DNA of 64,000 nt from assembly GCF_014860165.1 (NCBI RefSeq), contig NZ_JACZKG010000012.1, forward strand, positions 1 through 64,000. Direction: 5' to 3'. This DNA is from Devosia sp. (GTDB taxonomy: Bacteria; Pseudomonadota; Alphaproteobacteria; Rhizobiales; Devosiaceae). Below the pieces are notes generated by a model. That model did no database searches, was not told the DNA's origin, and saw only the letters and a list, made by a program, of their open reading frames with translations. Positions 41,195 to 50,734 of the stretch are shown here, in pieces. The stretch's first letter is position 1. Each line of letters opens with the position of its first letter. The position numbers and the translations under genes were made by a program.

Positions 41195-41971
41195 ATGACC
41201 ATATCACCTCCAAACAGCTTCCGCATCCCCGTCGGCACCGGCGCTGCCGGGCGTGACATTGCCGTCGAGCAGCGCCCGGGCCGAGCGCCCGGCATGTTCT
41301 GGCTTGGCGGCTTCCGCTCCGACATGGCCGGCAGCAAGGCGATGGCGCTCGACGCGCTGGGCGCCGAACAAGGCCTCTGCGTCACCCGCTTTGATTATTC
41401 CGGCCATGGCATTTCCGGCGGCGACTTCAACGAGGGCACCATCAGCCGCTGGCTGGAAGAGGCCGAGGTGGTGTTCGCCGCCACCAGCGGCCCGCAGATC
41501 ATCGTCGGATCGTCCATGGGCGGCTGGCTGGCGCTGCTGCTGGCCCGCGCCCTGCTGCGCCGCGGCAGCCATGCGCATGGGCTGGTGCTAATCGCGCCGG
41601 CGCCTGACATGACGCATGAGCTGATGCTGCCCGGTTTCACGCCGGCAGAACACGAATCGCTGCAAAACAACGGCTATATCGACCAGCCGAGCCAATATTC
41701 CGAGACCCCCTATCGCATCACGCGCGCGCTCATCGAGGACGGCGCGCAGCACCTGCTGTTTGGCGGCGTCATCGAGACCGGCTGCCCTGTCACCATCCTG
41801 CAGGGCGGGCAGGACCCCGATGTGCCGCCGGCCCATGCCATCAAGCTGGTGACGCATATCCTGCATGATCCGGTGACGCTGACGCTGATCCCGGACGGGG
41901 ACCATCGCCTGAGCCGCGACGAGGATCTGGCGCGGCTGAAGGAAGCGGTGATGCGGATGGTGGAGGGGTGA
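41195..41971 (+). CDS. Alpha/beta hydrolase
   Basis: 'FDYSGHGISGGDF', nucleophile elbow 'IVGSSMGGWLALLLA', 'GDHRLSRDED'. Confidence 0.92.
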   Translation: MTISPPNSFRIPVGTGAAGRDIAVEQRPGRAPGMFWLGGFRSDMAGSKAMALDALGAEQGLCVTRFDYSGHGISGGDFNEGTISRWLEEAEVVFAATSGPQIIVGSSMGGWLALLLARALLRRGSHAHGLVLIAPAPDMTHELMLPGFTPAEHESLQNNGYIDQPSQYSETPYRITRALIEDGAQHLLFGGVIETGCPVTILQGGQDPDVPPAHAIKLVTHILHDPVTLTLIPDGDHRLSRDEDLARLKEAVMRMVEG

Positions 41972-42005
41972 CTTCACCTCTCCCTTCGGGGAGAGGGGAA
42001 GAGGC

Positions 42006-42665
42006 CTATCCCCGCGTCTGCAACCTGCTCTTCTGCACCCCATCCGCATCGAAATTGTCGGGGCTCAGCCAGCGTTCGTATTCCGCCCGCATGGCCGGCC
42101 ACTCGCTGTCCAGGATCGAGAACCAGGCGGTGTCGCGATTGACGCCCTTCATGATCATGTCCTGCCGGAACACGCCTTCGAACTGAAAACCGAAGCGTCT
42201 TGCTGCCGCCTTGCTGGGCTCGTTGCGGTCATTGCATTTCCATTCGAAGCGCCGATAGCCCAGGTCATCGAAGGCATGGCGGGCGAAGAGGAAAAGCGCC
42301 TCGGTTGCCAGCGGCGTGCGCGCCATGGGCAGGCCCCAATAGATGCCGCCGATCTCGACCGAGCCATGCTCGGGCCGGATGCGCATCCAGCCCTGCTGGC
42401 CGACCGCCTTGCCGCGCGCCTTGTCGATGACGGCGACATAGATCGGATCGGTCTCGGTTTTGGCCTTCTCGATCCGGGCCTCCATCTCGGCAAGGCTTCC
42501 GGGCGCATTGCTGAACAACCAGCGATAGCGCTCGACCCCGCCGGGCATGGTCGAAACCTCGTAGAGGTCGGTCGCATGTTTTTGGTCAATCGGCTCGAGC
42601 CGCACATAGCGGCCCTCGAGAACGATGCGTTGGGGGGCGGATTTGGCGGGCTGCGGCGCGCTCAT
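42006..42665 (-). CDS. GNAT family N-acetyltransferase
   Basis: RimJ/RimL-like 'VEIGGIYWGLPMARTPLATEALFLFARHAFDDLGYRRFEWKCNDRNEPSKAAARRFGFQFEGVFRQ'. Confidence 0.94.
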   Translation of the reverse strand: MSAPQPAKSAPQRIVLEGRYVRLEPIDQKHATDLYEVSTMPGGVERYRWLFSNAPGSLAEMEARIEKAKTETDPIYVAVIDKARGKAVGQQGWMRIRPEHGSVEIGGIYWGLPMARTPLATEALFLFARHAFDDLGYRRFEWKCNDRNEPSKAAARRFGFQFEGVFRQDMIMKGVNRDTAWFSILDSEWPAMRAEYERWLSPDNFDADGVQKSRLQTRG

Positions 42666-43534
42666 GCCTGTTCCTTCAGATAAATGGCGGCGAGCCCTTC
42701 CCGGTAGGTGGGGTAGAGCAGTTCGATACCCAGCGCCTGCTTGATGGCGGCGTTGGAGACGCGCTTGTTGTCGGCATAGAAGCTTCGCTGCATCGGGGTC
42801 ATTTCGGCCGTTTCAAACGGAATCTCGGGCGGCGGTTCGATTCCCAGCATCGCCGCTGCATGGGCGATCACCTCCTGCGGCGGCGCCGGTTCGTCATCGC
42901 CCAGGTTGAAGGTACCGTCGAGCCGCGCCGCGGCTGCCAGCGCGGTCACCCGTCCGATATCGTCGACATGAATGCGGTTGAACACCTGGCCCGGCTTGAC
43001 CACCCGCCGGGACGTTCCGTCCCGCAGCTTGTCGAAGGTCGAGCGGCCCAGGCCATAGATGCCGGCAAGCCGCAGAATCGTCAGCGGCAGGCCGCGCTGT
43101 GCCGCATAGTCGCGCCAGGCCTGCTCGGCCAGCACGCGGCGGTCGGAGCGCTCGTTGCGCGGCACCAGGGGCGCCGATTCATCGATCCAGGCGCCACCGA
43201 AATCCCCATAGACCCCGACGGTGGAATAATAGCAGAGCCATTCAAGATTGGTCGCCGCATCGAGATCGGCGCGGTGATGGAGCAGCGCCGAATCGCCATC
43301 GGGGCCCGGTGCGATGGACAAGATGACATGGCTGGCGTCGCGCAGGCTGGGGCCGAGCGTGGCGCCCGGTGCGGTGCCGTCGAAGACATGGGCATCGATT
43401 CCGCCGCGCGCCAGCATCTGGGCCTTGTCGGCGGTACGAACGGTGCCCGAAATGCTAACAGCGTGTGAACCAATTCGCAGGTTTGTTACAGCCGCCTGCG
43501 AGGAAAAACCCAGGCCGAAGAAGAAGGCGTGCAT
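42662..43534 (-). CDS. NAD-dependent epimerase/dehydratase-like (extended SDR) protein
   Basis: 'FFFGLGFSSQAAV', 'YYSTVGVYGDFGGAWIDESAPL', 'LRLAGIYGLGRSTFDKL', 'NRIHVDDIGRV'. Confidence 0.87.
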   Translation of the reverse strand: MHAFFFGLGFSSQAAVTNLRIGSHAVSISGTVRTADKAQMLARGGIDAHVFDGTAPGATLGPSLRDASHVILSIAPGPDGDSALLHHRADLDAATNLEWLCYYSTVGVYGDFGGAWIDESAPLVPRNERSDRRVLAEQAWRDYAAQRGLPLTILRLAGIYGLGRSTFDKLRDGTSRRVVKPGQVFNRIHVDDIGRVTALAAAARLDGTFNLGDDEPAPPQEVIAHAAAMLGIEPPPEIPFETAEMTPMQRSFYADNKRVSNAAIKQALGIELLYPTYREGLAAIYLKEQA

Positions 43535-44673
43535 CAGATATCCCCGGTCCATTCCAGCGCAACCGAGCTATCGCCTTCCCGCGCCAGATAGGCAAGTCTG
43601 AGACTGTCGGCCCGCTCCGGCGCCAAACGCCGCAGCGCCCAAATCGCCGCCCCGCGTACCACCGGCTCGTCGGCATCGAGCCGCGCCTCGACCAGCGGGA
43701 CGAGTGCCGGATCGCCGGAATTGCCGATGGCGATCAGGACGTTGCGCAGGAAGCGGGCCAGGCCGATGCGCTTGATAGGCGAGCCGACGAACAGGCTGCG
43801 GAACCCGGCATCGTCGAGTTGCACGAGGTCTGCCAGAGCTGGCCGCTCCAGCTCCGGCCGCGCGCGGAGCCTCGCTTCGCGGCTGACCGAGGCGAACTTG
43901 TTCCATGGGCAAACGGCCAGGCAATCGTCGCAGCCATAGATGCGATTGCCCATCGGGACGCGAAACTCCAATGGAATCTGGTCCTTATGCTCGACCGTGA
44001 GATAGGCGAGACACCGCCGCGAATCGAGCTGGAAGGGTGCGGGGAAGGCACTGGTGGGGCAGATATCGAGGCAGCGCGTGCAGGTGCCGCAGCTTTCCGG
44101 AAGGGGCTTGTCGCCGGGCAGGTCGGCCGAAGTCAGGATCGCCCCCAGGAACAGCCAGGAGCCGAAGTCGCGGCTGACCAGAACCGTATGCTTGCCCTGC
44201 CAGCCCAGCCCCGCCGCCTCGGCCAGCGGCTTTTCCATCAGGGGGGCGGTATCGACGAAGACCTTGACCTCGGCGCCGGAGCGGCGCGCGAGCAGGCCGG
44301 CAATATCCTTGAGCTTGCCCTTGATGATCTCGTGATAGTCGCGGTTGCGGGCATAGACCGAGATGGTGCCAAGGGACTTTTCGCCCAGGATGGCGAGCGG
44401 ATCGGTCTCGGGGCCGTAATTGATGCCCAGCACGATGACCGATCTTGCCGCGGGCCACATGCCCTGGGGGCTGCCGCGGCGATCGGCGGTCTCGGCCATC
44501 CAATCCATGTCGCCATGCCAGCCGGCAGCCAGGGCGGCGTTGAGCTTTGCGGGCAAGTCGGGGCGGGCATCGGCCGGGGCGATGCCGAAGCTGTCAAAGC
44601 CAAGCGCCGCGGCGCGGGCGCGCAGTTCGGCGACGAGGGTTTCGGGGTCGACGGGGGCACTTGCCATCTTCAT
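43534..44673 (-). CDS. queG: Epoxyqueuosine reductase
   Basis: 'SCGTCTRCLDICPTSAF', 'YGCDDCLAVCPWNKFA' 4Fe-4S motifs; start at 44673 preferred because 44682 falls in an inverted repeat. Confidence 0.95.
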   Translation of the reverse strand: MKMASAPVDPETLVAELRARAAALGFDSFGIAPADARPDLPAKLNAALAAGWHGDMDWMAETADRRGSPQGMWPAARSVIVLGINYGPETDPLAILGEKSLGTISVYARNRDYHEIIKGKLKDIAGLLARRSGAEVKVFVDTAPLMEKPLAEAAGLGWQGKHTVLVSRDFGSWLFLGAILTSADLPGDKPLPESCGTCTRCLDICPTSAFPAPFQLDSRRCLAYLTVEHKDQIPLEFRVPMGNRIYGCDDCLAVCPWNKFASVSREARLRARPELERPALADLVQLDDAGFRSLFVGSPIKRIGLARFLRNVLIAIGNSGDPALVPLVEARLDADEPVVRGAAIWALRRLAPERADSLRLAYLAREGDSSVALEWTGDI

Positions 44674-44674
44674 C

Positions 44675-44764
44675 CGGGTCATTCCCGCGCAGGCGGGAAT
44701 CCCTGTTTAGGAGGGGCGAACGAACACCGCAAACGGAGATTCCCGCCTGCGCGGGAATGACCCG
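44675..44764. repeat. REP-like inverted repeat
   Basis: cgggtcattcccgcgcaggcgggaat ... attcccgcctgcgcgggaatgacccgg. Confidence 0.9.
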
Positions 44765-44772
44765 GTGAGTTG

Positions 44773-45450
44773 CTAGAAATCGAGGTCCGCATAGCCCTTG
44801 TGCGGCGGCATAGCCACGACGCGGTCGTTGAGCAGGGTGCGGAAGGCAGGGCGCGACTTGATGCGGGAATACCAGTCGCGGGTTTCCCCGGCCTTGCCCC
44901 AGTCGATGTCGCCCAGATAGTCGAGCGTGGACAGATGCGCCGCCAGGGCAAAATCGGCCAGGGTCAGGCTGTCGCCGGACAGCCAGGAGCGGGTGGCAAA
45001 CAGCCAGTTGAAGTAGAGCATGTGCTCGTTCAGGTTCGCCTTGGCCACGCGCAGCACGGCCGGATCGGGCGTGGCGCCCTTCTGGTCGCGCTTGACGATC
45101 TTTTCCTCGAGCACATAGCGGGTGACTTCGTCATTGAGCTTGAAGATCACCCATTCGATCAGCCGCCACATCTCGGCGCGCGGCCCCGGCTCGACCGGGA
45201 TAAGACCGGTGACGACGCTGGGGGTATAGAGATCCTCGATGGTATGGATATTGGCGAGCAGGCCGACAATGGGCTGGTCGTCGTCACCCAGGAAGATGGG
45301 CAAGGTGGCGGCGGGGTTGATCTCAAGCAACTCTGCCGTGCGCAGCCAGGGCTTGATCTCCTCCATGTCCAGCGGCACACCGTATTCGGCACACATCAGC
45401 CGGATGAGGCGCGAGGCGGGATCGAGGGGATGGTGCAGCAGGCTCGGCAT
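44773..45450 (-). CDS. Glutathione S-transferase family protein
   Basis: 'SRLIRLMCAEYGVPLDM', 'LLEINPAATLPIFLGDD', C-terminal helical 'SLTLADFALAAHLSTLDYLGDI'. Confidence 0.92.
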   Translation of the reverse strand: MPSLLHHPLDPASRLIRLMCAEYGVPLDMEEIKPWLRTAELLEINPAATLPIFLGDDDQPIVGLLANIHTIEDLYTPSVVTGLIPVEPGPRAEMWRLIEWVIFKLNDEVTRYVLEEKIVKRDQKGATPDPAVLRVAKANLNEHMLYFNWLFATRSWLSGDSLTLADFALAAHLSTLDYLGDIDWGKAGETRDWYSRIKSRPAFRTLLNDRVVAMPPHKGYADLDF

Positions 45451-45557
45451 ATGGACGCTCGTCTCTTCTTGCGGTTGCCGGGGCTGCTTGGCGCTGTGGG
45501 CGAACAGCGCTAGAGCTTGCCAGATATACAGCCCGCCTGACTGAATTAGGGGATCAA

Positions 45558-46370
45558 ATGAACGCCGATCAAGGTCTTTTTGTGCCGCTGATCCTTGGAA
45601 TTCTCGAAGGGCTTACCGAATTCCTGCCGGTGAGCTCCACCGGGCACCTGCTGCTGGCCGGCCATTTCTTCGGGCTGACCCAGCCGACGACATTCGTGGT
45701 GCTGATCCAGCTGGGGGCCATCCTGGCCGTCATCACCGTCTATTTCGCCAAATTGGGCATGCTGATCCGCGATGCGCTGACGGGCAAGGCCTATGCCTGG
45801 CAGTTCGCGCTGTCGGTGATCCTGGCCTGCCTGCCCGCGGTCGTGGCGGGCGTGTTGCTGCGGGATTTCATCCAGGGGGATCTGTGGGAATCGGCTGCCC
45901 TGATCTGCTGGACGCTGCTGATCGGCGGCATCGTCCTGCTGGTTGTCGACCGGCTGCCACTCGCCCCGAAATATGACGATATCTACCAGTTTCCCTGGCA
46001 TCTGGCCCTGATCGTGGGCCTGTTCCAGATGCTGAGCCTCGTTCCCGGCGTGTCGCGCTCGGGGGCGACAGTGGTGGGTGGCATGCTGTTTGGCGCCAGC
46101 AAGCGCGCGGCGGCGGAATTCACCTTCTTCATCGCCCTGCCGATCATGGTCGGCGCCTTCGGCTACGACCTCTACAAGAGCCGTGACCTGATCGACAGCT
46201 CCATCGCCCTCAATGTCGCCATCGGTTTTGCCGCCGCCTTCATCGTCGGGGCGCTGGTGGTGCGGTACCTGCTGGGCTTTGTCAGCAAATACGGCTTCGC
46301 CCCCTTTGCCTGGTGGCGCATCGTGGTGGGCATTGCCGGGCTGGTGGCAATCTACGCCCTGGGTCGGTAG
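45558..46370 (+). CDS. uppP: Undecaprenyl-diphosphate phosphatase
   Basis: 'LGILEGLTEFLPVSSTGHLLLAGHF', 'LVPGVSRSGATVVGGMLFGASKRAAAEFTFFIALP'. Confidence 0.97.
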   Translation: MNADQGLFVPLILGILEGLTEFLPVSSTGHLLLAGHFFGLTQPTTFVVLIQLGAILAVITVYFAKLGMLIRDALTGKAYAWQFALSVILACLPAVVAGVLLRDFIQGDLWESAALICWTLLIGGIVLLVVDRLPLAPKYDDIYQFPWHLALIVGLFQMLSLVPGVSRSGATVVGGMLFGASKRAAAEFTFFIALPIMVGAFGYDLYKSRDLIDSSIALNVAIGFAAAFIVGALVVRYLLGFVSKYGFAPFAWWRIVVGIAGLVAIYALGR

Positions 46371-46406
46371 CTTTCTTGCCTCTCCCCTTGGGGAGAGGTG
46401 AAGGGC

Positions 46407-47030
46407 TTACTGCTCGAGCGGCTTGTAGGTCGCCGGGATGGAGAAGAAGGCGCGCGGGATTTCCACGTCCTTTTCCACGTCATAGAGTGAGAAGGTCAGC
46501 TCGGCGCCTGACGGCTCGACCAGGCTCCACTGGGCCAGTTCCTTGGTGTCGGTCCCGAAGATCAGCGATACCTGCACCGTGCCGGCGACGGTCTCGTCGA
46601 TCACTGTGATGGCCATGTAGCCATCGGACGTAGTGACATCGACGACATTGGCATTGAGCAGGTCGATCTTGTCGCCGAGGAACTGGCGCAGCGGGATCGA
46701 GTCCTGCGGATAGGCGTAATAGGTCTCGTCGCGCCGGTTGAGCACGTAGAAGCCGCGCCCGATCGAGACGATTTCCTCGCGGCTGGGCGGCGCGTAGCGG
46801 AAAGCGATCTTGTCGGGCCGCTCGAGGAAGAAGGTGCCTTCGGACCGCCCGCCATTGGTGTCGATCTGGAGGAACCGGCCAACCATGGTACGAATGGCTG
46901 AATTATGCGCGCCGATATCGGTGATGAGCTGCTGTTCTTCGGGCGTCAGCGCCCGGTCGAGGGCCCAGGCGGGAACGCCAAGGGCAAAGGCGGCGGAAAG
47001 GCCGAGCAGCAGGGCATCGCGGCGAATCAT
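46407..47030 (-). CDS. LolA-like outer membrane lipoprotein carrier family protein
   Basis: Signal peptide; 'GRFLQIDTNGGRSEGTFFLERPDKIAFRYAPPSREEIVSIGRGFYVLNRRDETYYAYP'. Confidence 0.87.
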   Translation of the reverse strand: MIRRDALLLGLSAAFALGVPAWALDRALTPEEQQLITDIGAHNSAIRTMVGRFLQIDTNGGRSEGTFFLERPDKIAFRYAPPSREEIVSIGRGFYVLNRRDETYYAYPQDSIPLRQFLGDKIDLLNANVVDVTTSDGYMAITVIDETVAGTVQVSLIFGTDTKELAQWSLVEPSGAELTFSLYDVEKDVEIPRAFFSIPATYKPLEQ

Positions 47031-47129
47031 GGAGGAAGGTCCCCGACTATTGGTTGGTTATAGGCTAACCTAGAAAGCAATTGCGGCAACAGGTGGTTCC
47101 CACCGTTCAGCTGCCATACAGCTAATGCC

Positions 47130-47450
47130 ATGAGGGAGATGACGATGGCGCGATGGAAATGGGTTGGTTTGGTTATGCTGACGGGGACCGTGCCGGCGAT
47201 GGCGGCGCTGCCGCCGCACTACCAGCGACAGGATGAACTCGAAGCCATTATCGGGCATGTGGTCGAGGAATTCGGCATCGATCACCCCATCGAGTCCATC
47301 ATGATGAAGGGCACCGACTTCTATGACGTCATCAGCGGCGCGTGCCGCATGGAGGTGGTCATCGTCGACGTGCCGCCGGCGGCCGGGGCCGAGCCGATGG
47401 CCGGCCCGCGCCAGTTCGCTGTCGAATCCGGCCCCTTGGTCTGCGAGTAG
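47130..47450 (+). CDS. Hypothetical secreted protein
   Basis: 106 aa with signal-like N-terminus; start could be 47145. Confidence 0.55.
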   Translation: MREMTMARWKWVGLVMLTGTVPAMAALPPHYQRQDELEAIIGHVVEEFGIDHPIESIMMKGTDFYDVISGACRMEVVIVDVPPAAGAEPMAGPRQFAVESGPLVCE

Positions 47451-47535
47451 GGTTCGGAGCGCCACGCGAGACGCCGGACAAAACGAATGCCCCGGCACTC
47501 GGGCCGGGGCTCGGATGTTCTGATGCCCGTCGGCG

Positions 47536-50262
47536 CTAATAGCCGTCGGCGTTATTGCCGACCAGGATTTCGCGCTTGCCGGCGTGGTTGGCCTGGGAGA
47601 TGACGCCTTCGCGCTCCATGCGCTCGATCAGGGTCGCAGCCTTGTTGTAGCCGATGGCGAGGCGCCGCTGGACATAGGAGGTGGAGGCCTTCTTGTCTGA
47701 CAGCACGATATGGACTGCCTTGTCGTAGAGTTCGTCGCCCGAACCGGCATAGTCGTCGCCGCCCGAGGCACCGTCGCCGCCGAATTCGCCGCCTTCGTCT
47801 TCCTCCTCGGTGATCGAATCGAGGTAGTCGGGCTGGCCCTGGCTCTTGAGATGGGCCACCACGGCCTCGACTTCGCTGTCGGCCACGAAGGGGCCGTGCA
47901 GGCGCTTGGTGCGGCCACCCGAGGCCATGTAGAGCATGTCGCCATTGCCCAGCAGCTGCTCGGCGCCCTGCTCGCCCAGAATGGTGCGCGAATCGATCTT
48001 GGACGTCACCATGAAGGAGATGCGCGTGGGGAAGTTGGCCTTGATCGTGCCGGTGATGACGTCGACCGAGGGGCGCTGGGTGGCGGTAATGATATGGATG
48101 CCGGCGGCACGGGCCATCTGGGCGAGGCGCTGGATGGCACCTTCGATGTCCTTGCCGGCCACCATCATCAGGTCGGCCATTTCGTCGACGATGACGACGA
48201 TATAGGGCAAGGGCTCGAGATCGAACTCTTCGCTCTCGAAGATTGCCTCGCCGGTCTCGCGGTCAAAGCCGGTCTGCACGGTGCGGGTGATGACCTCGCC
48301 CTTGGCCTTGGATTCGGTGACGCGCTGGTTGAAGCCGTCGATATTGCGGACGCCGATCTTGCTCATCTTGCGATAGCGATCTTCCATCTCGCGCACGGCC
48401 CATTTGAGCGCCACCACCGCCTTTTGCGGATCGGTGACGACGGGGGTCAGCAGATGCGGGATGCCGTCATAGATGCTCAGTTCCAGCATCTTGGGGTCGA
48501 TCATGATCATGCGGCACTGCTCGGGCGTCATCTGGTAGAGCAGGCTGAGGATGAAGGTGTTGATACCCACCGACTTGCCCGAGCCGGTAGTGCCGGCGAT
48601 CAGCAGATGCGGCATGCGCGCCAAGTCGGCGATGACAGGCTCGCCGCCAATGGTCTTGCCCAGGCAGATGGGGAGCTTGCCCTTCATCTTCTCGAAATCG
48701 GAAGAGGCCAGCATTTCGCGGAAATAGACGGTTTCGCGGACCTGGTTGGGCAGCTCGATGCCGATGGCATTGCGGCCGGGCACCACGGCGACGCGGGCGG
48801 AGATGGCGCTCATCGAGCGGGCGATATCGTCGGCCAGCGAAATGACGCGGGATGATTTGATGCCCGGGGCCGGTTCGAGTTCGAACAGGGTGACCACCGG
48901 GCCGGGGCGGACATTGATGATGTCGCCCTTGACGCCGAAATCGCTCAGCACTTCCTCGAGGCGCCGTGCCATGGCTTCGAGCCGCTCGGGCGCATGCTCG
49001 GGCGACGGGCCAAGATGCTTGGGCTCCGACAGCAGGCTCAGCGGCGGCAGCTCGAAGCCGCCGGGCTCATCGAGGAAGGAGGCCTGGGCCTCGCGCATCA
49101 TGCGCTGGCCGGGCACCGGGCGGGGCGCTGGGGCAGCGACGCGGGGCTTGGCCGGATCGACCGGGTGGAAGCGCGAATCGCCGCGCTGCTGGTGACTGGG
49201 TATGGGCGCCGACGGGGCATCGGGCACAAAGGGGATGTCGTCCTCGGCCTCATCAGGGTAGTCGAGTTCGGTATCGTCGTAGCTGGGCCGGGCATTGATG
49301 CGGGGCGAGATTTCAGGCTCGGCCGCGAAGGCCGGTTCGACGGGGGCGTGAATACGGCGCGCTTGGGGCGGGGCGACGGAGGGCTCGCGCCGTTCGGCCA
49401 CAGGGCCGTGACCATCCAGGCTCGGCTCGACCTCGTCGTCGCGCCAGCTGGCGGTCTCGGCGGCCCGACGCTCGGCATGGTTGGCGCGGGCGCGGCGGAA
49501 CGCGGTGCGCAGCGAATAGCCGGTATGGACGACGGCGCCGAGCACGATATCGACGATCGGGTTGGTCTCGGGCTCATCAGCTTCGACCGGGGCGGCAGCG
49601 CCCTTGCGACCGGCGGCGGCTGACGCGGGCTTGCGCGGGCCTGTCGGCACCGCGGTGCCCAGGCCCATGGCAATCCAGAAGGCGGCAGTCGCCGGAATGG
49701 CAATGATGATGGCAAACAGCACCGCGGTCACCGCCTGCGGCGCTTCGCCGGTGACGAGCGCGGCCAGTCCGACAAAGCCGTTACCAATGAGGCCGCCAAG
49801 GCCAGTGGGCAGCGGCCAGCTTGCCGGCATGGCAACGAAGGAGAGCACGCCCGCGAGCAGCAGCGTGGCGGCGATCCAGGCCAGCGAGCGCAGGCCCATA
49901 TGGCTGGGCATGCGGCGACGGGCGAAGGCCCAGCCCCACAGAGCGGGCGGCACCAGCAGCGCCAGCGCGGCAAGGCCAAAGACCTGGAATAGCGCATCGG
50001 CGATGGCTGCGCCGGGAAAGCCCAGCCAGTTGGCCGGTGCCTTGGATGTCGCATAGGAGAAGCTCGGATCGTCCACCGACCAGGAGGCGAGAGCGACCAG
50101 GCAGATGCCGACGAGGCCGAGCAGCACCAGACCCACCACGCGCACCGGAATGCGAATCGCCAGAGCCGGCGGCGGCACCGGAGCGGTCCTGGTGGCGCCG
50201 GCGCGCGAGCGCTGCGGCACGGAGCGGATTTCGTCAAGCACTGGCGAGGGAGAACTGGGCAT
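47536..50262 (-). CDS. ftsK: DNA translocase FtsK
   Basis: 4-TM N-terminus; '[27 protein letters not shown]', '[11 protein letters not shown]', gamma domain '[30 protein letters not shown]'. Confidence 0.97.
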   Translation of the reverse strand: MPSSPSPVLDEIRSVPQRSRAGATRTAPVPPPALAIRIPVRVVGLVLLGLVGICLVALASWSVDDPSFSYATSKAPANWLGFPGAAIADALFQVFGLAALALLVPPALWGWAFARRRMPSHMGLRSLAWIAATLLLAGVLSFVAMPASWPLPTGLGGLIGNGFVGLAALVTGEAPQAVTAVLFAIIIAIPATAAFWIAMGLGTAVPTGPRKPASAAAGRKGAAAPVEADEPETNPIVDIVLGAVVHTGYSLRTAFRRARANHAERRAAETASWRDDEVEPSLDGHGPVAERREPSVAPPQARRIHAPVEPAFAAEPEISPRINARPSYDDTELDYPDEAEDDIPFVPDAPSAPIPSHQQRGDSRFHPVDPAKPRVAAPAPRPVPGQRMMREAQASFLDEPGGFELPPLSLLSEPKHLGPSPEHAPERLEAMARRLEEVLSDFGVKGDIINVRPGPVVTLFELEPAPGIKSSRVISLADDIARSMSAISARVAVVPGRNAIGIELPNQVRETVYFREMLASSDFEKMKGKLPICLGKTIGGEPVIADLARMPHLLIAGTTGSGKSVGINTFILSLLYQMTPEQCRMIMIDPKMLELSIYDGIPHLLTPVVTDPQKAVVALKWAVREMEDRYRKMSKIGVRNIDGFNQRVTESKAKGEVITRTVQTGFDRETGEAIFESEEFDLEPLPYIVVIVDEMADLMMVAGKDIEGAIQRLAQMARAAGIHIITATQRPSVDVITGTIKANFPTRISFMVTSKIDSRTILGEQGAEQLLGNGDMLYMASGGRTKRLHGPFVADSEVEAVVAHLKSQGQPDYLDSITEEEDEGGEFGGDGASGGDDYAGSGDELYDKAVHIVLSDKKASTSYVQRRLAIGYNKAATLIERMEREGVISQANHAGKREILVGNNADGY

Positions 50263-50369
50263 GGGCGAACTCAATACTTGCCCGGCTGAGACCGGGCCCA
50301 CATTGCCGCCATGCTAGAGCGATCGGGTTAACCCAAGGCTAACCATGGGTGTTGGGAGGGGCCTCTTTA

Positions 50370-50488
50370 CCTCTCCCTTCGGGGAAAGGTCGGAGCGAAG
50401 CGACGGGTGAGGGGCCTTTTCTCGGCTCGATGTTGGGGGAAGGCCCCTCACCCGACCCAATAGGTCGACCTCTCCTCCGAAGGGAGAG
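50370..50488. repeat. Intergenic inverted repeat (CTCTCCC family)
   Basis: cctctcccttcggggaaaggtcg...gggtgaggggcctt ... aaggcccctcaccc...cgacctctcctccgaagggagagg. Confidence 0.85.
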
Positions 50489-50490
50489 GT

Positions 50491-50526
50491 GAAGAAAGAA
50501 ACGGCCCGCTTCCGGAGAAGCGGGCC
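50491..50526 (-). terminator. Rho-independent terminator distal to amtB
   Basis: Minus strand GGCCCGCTT ctccgg AAGCGGGCC GTTTCTTTC. Confidence 0.85.
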
Positions 50527-50571
50527 AGGGGGACCGCGCGGGTCGCGAGGGAGAGCGTGCCGCGGGTAAAG

Positions 50572-50665
50572 ACGTTGATCGTGGAGTGCGGCCCGTGCAG
50601 TTTTGCGAGTGGGAAGCCTCTGTGGCGGGCCAAGAGGGGCACGAGCCGCACGCCACGATCAACGT
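50572..50665 (-). repeat. Long inverted repeat in amtB 3'UTR
   Basis: 27-nt arms (50572-50598 and 50639-50665) with two mismatches, 40-nt loop. Confidence 0.92.
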
Positions 50666-50734
50666 TCGCATGATCCTTGAGTCGACCATGCGAGGGAGAG
50701 GCGGGCGGCGCGGACGCCGCCCGGAAAGTCGGAC

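Noticed and set aside
47489-47510. GCCCCGGC/GCCGGGGC hairpin as ftsK terminator
   Set aside because: Strong stem but no T tract on either strand; insufficient support.
50572-50665. Integron attC-like site
   Set aside because: Palindromic size is compatible, but the RYYYAAC/GTTRRRY core boxes are not present and there is no integrase nearby.
50339-50689. 116-aa minus-strand ORF across the amtB-ftsK hairpins
   Set aside because: Spans an inverted repeat, a terminator and a CTCTCCC repeat; Pro/Ser/Arg-rich, unlikely to be a protein.
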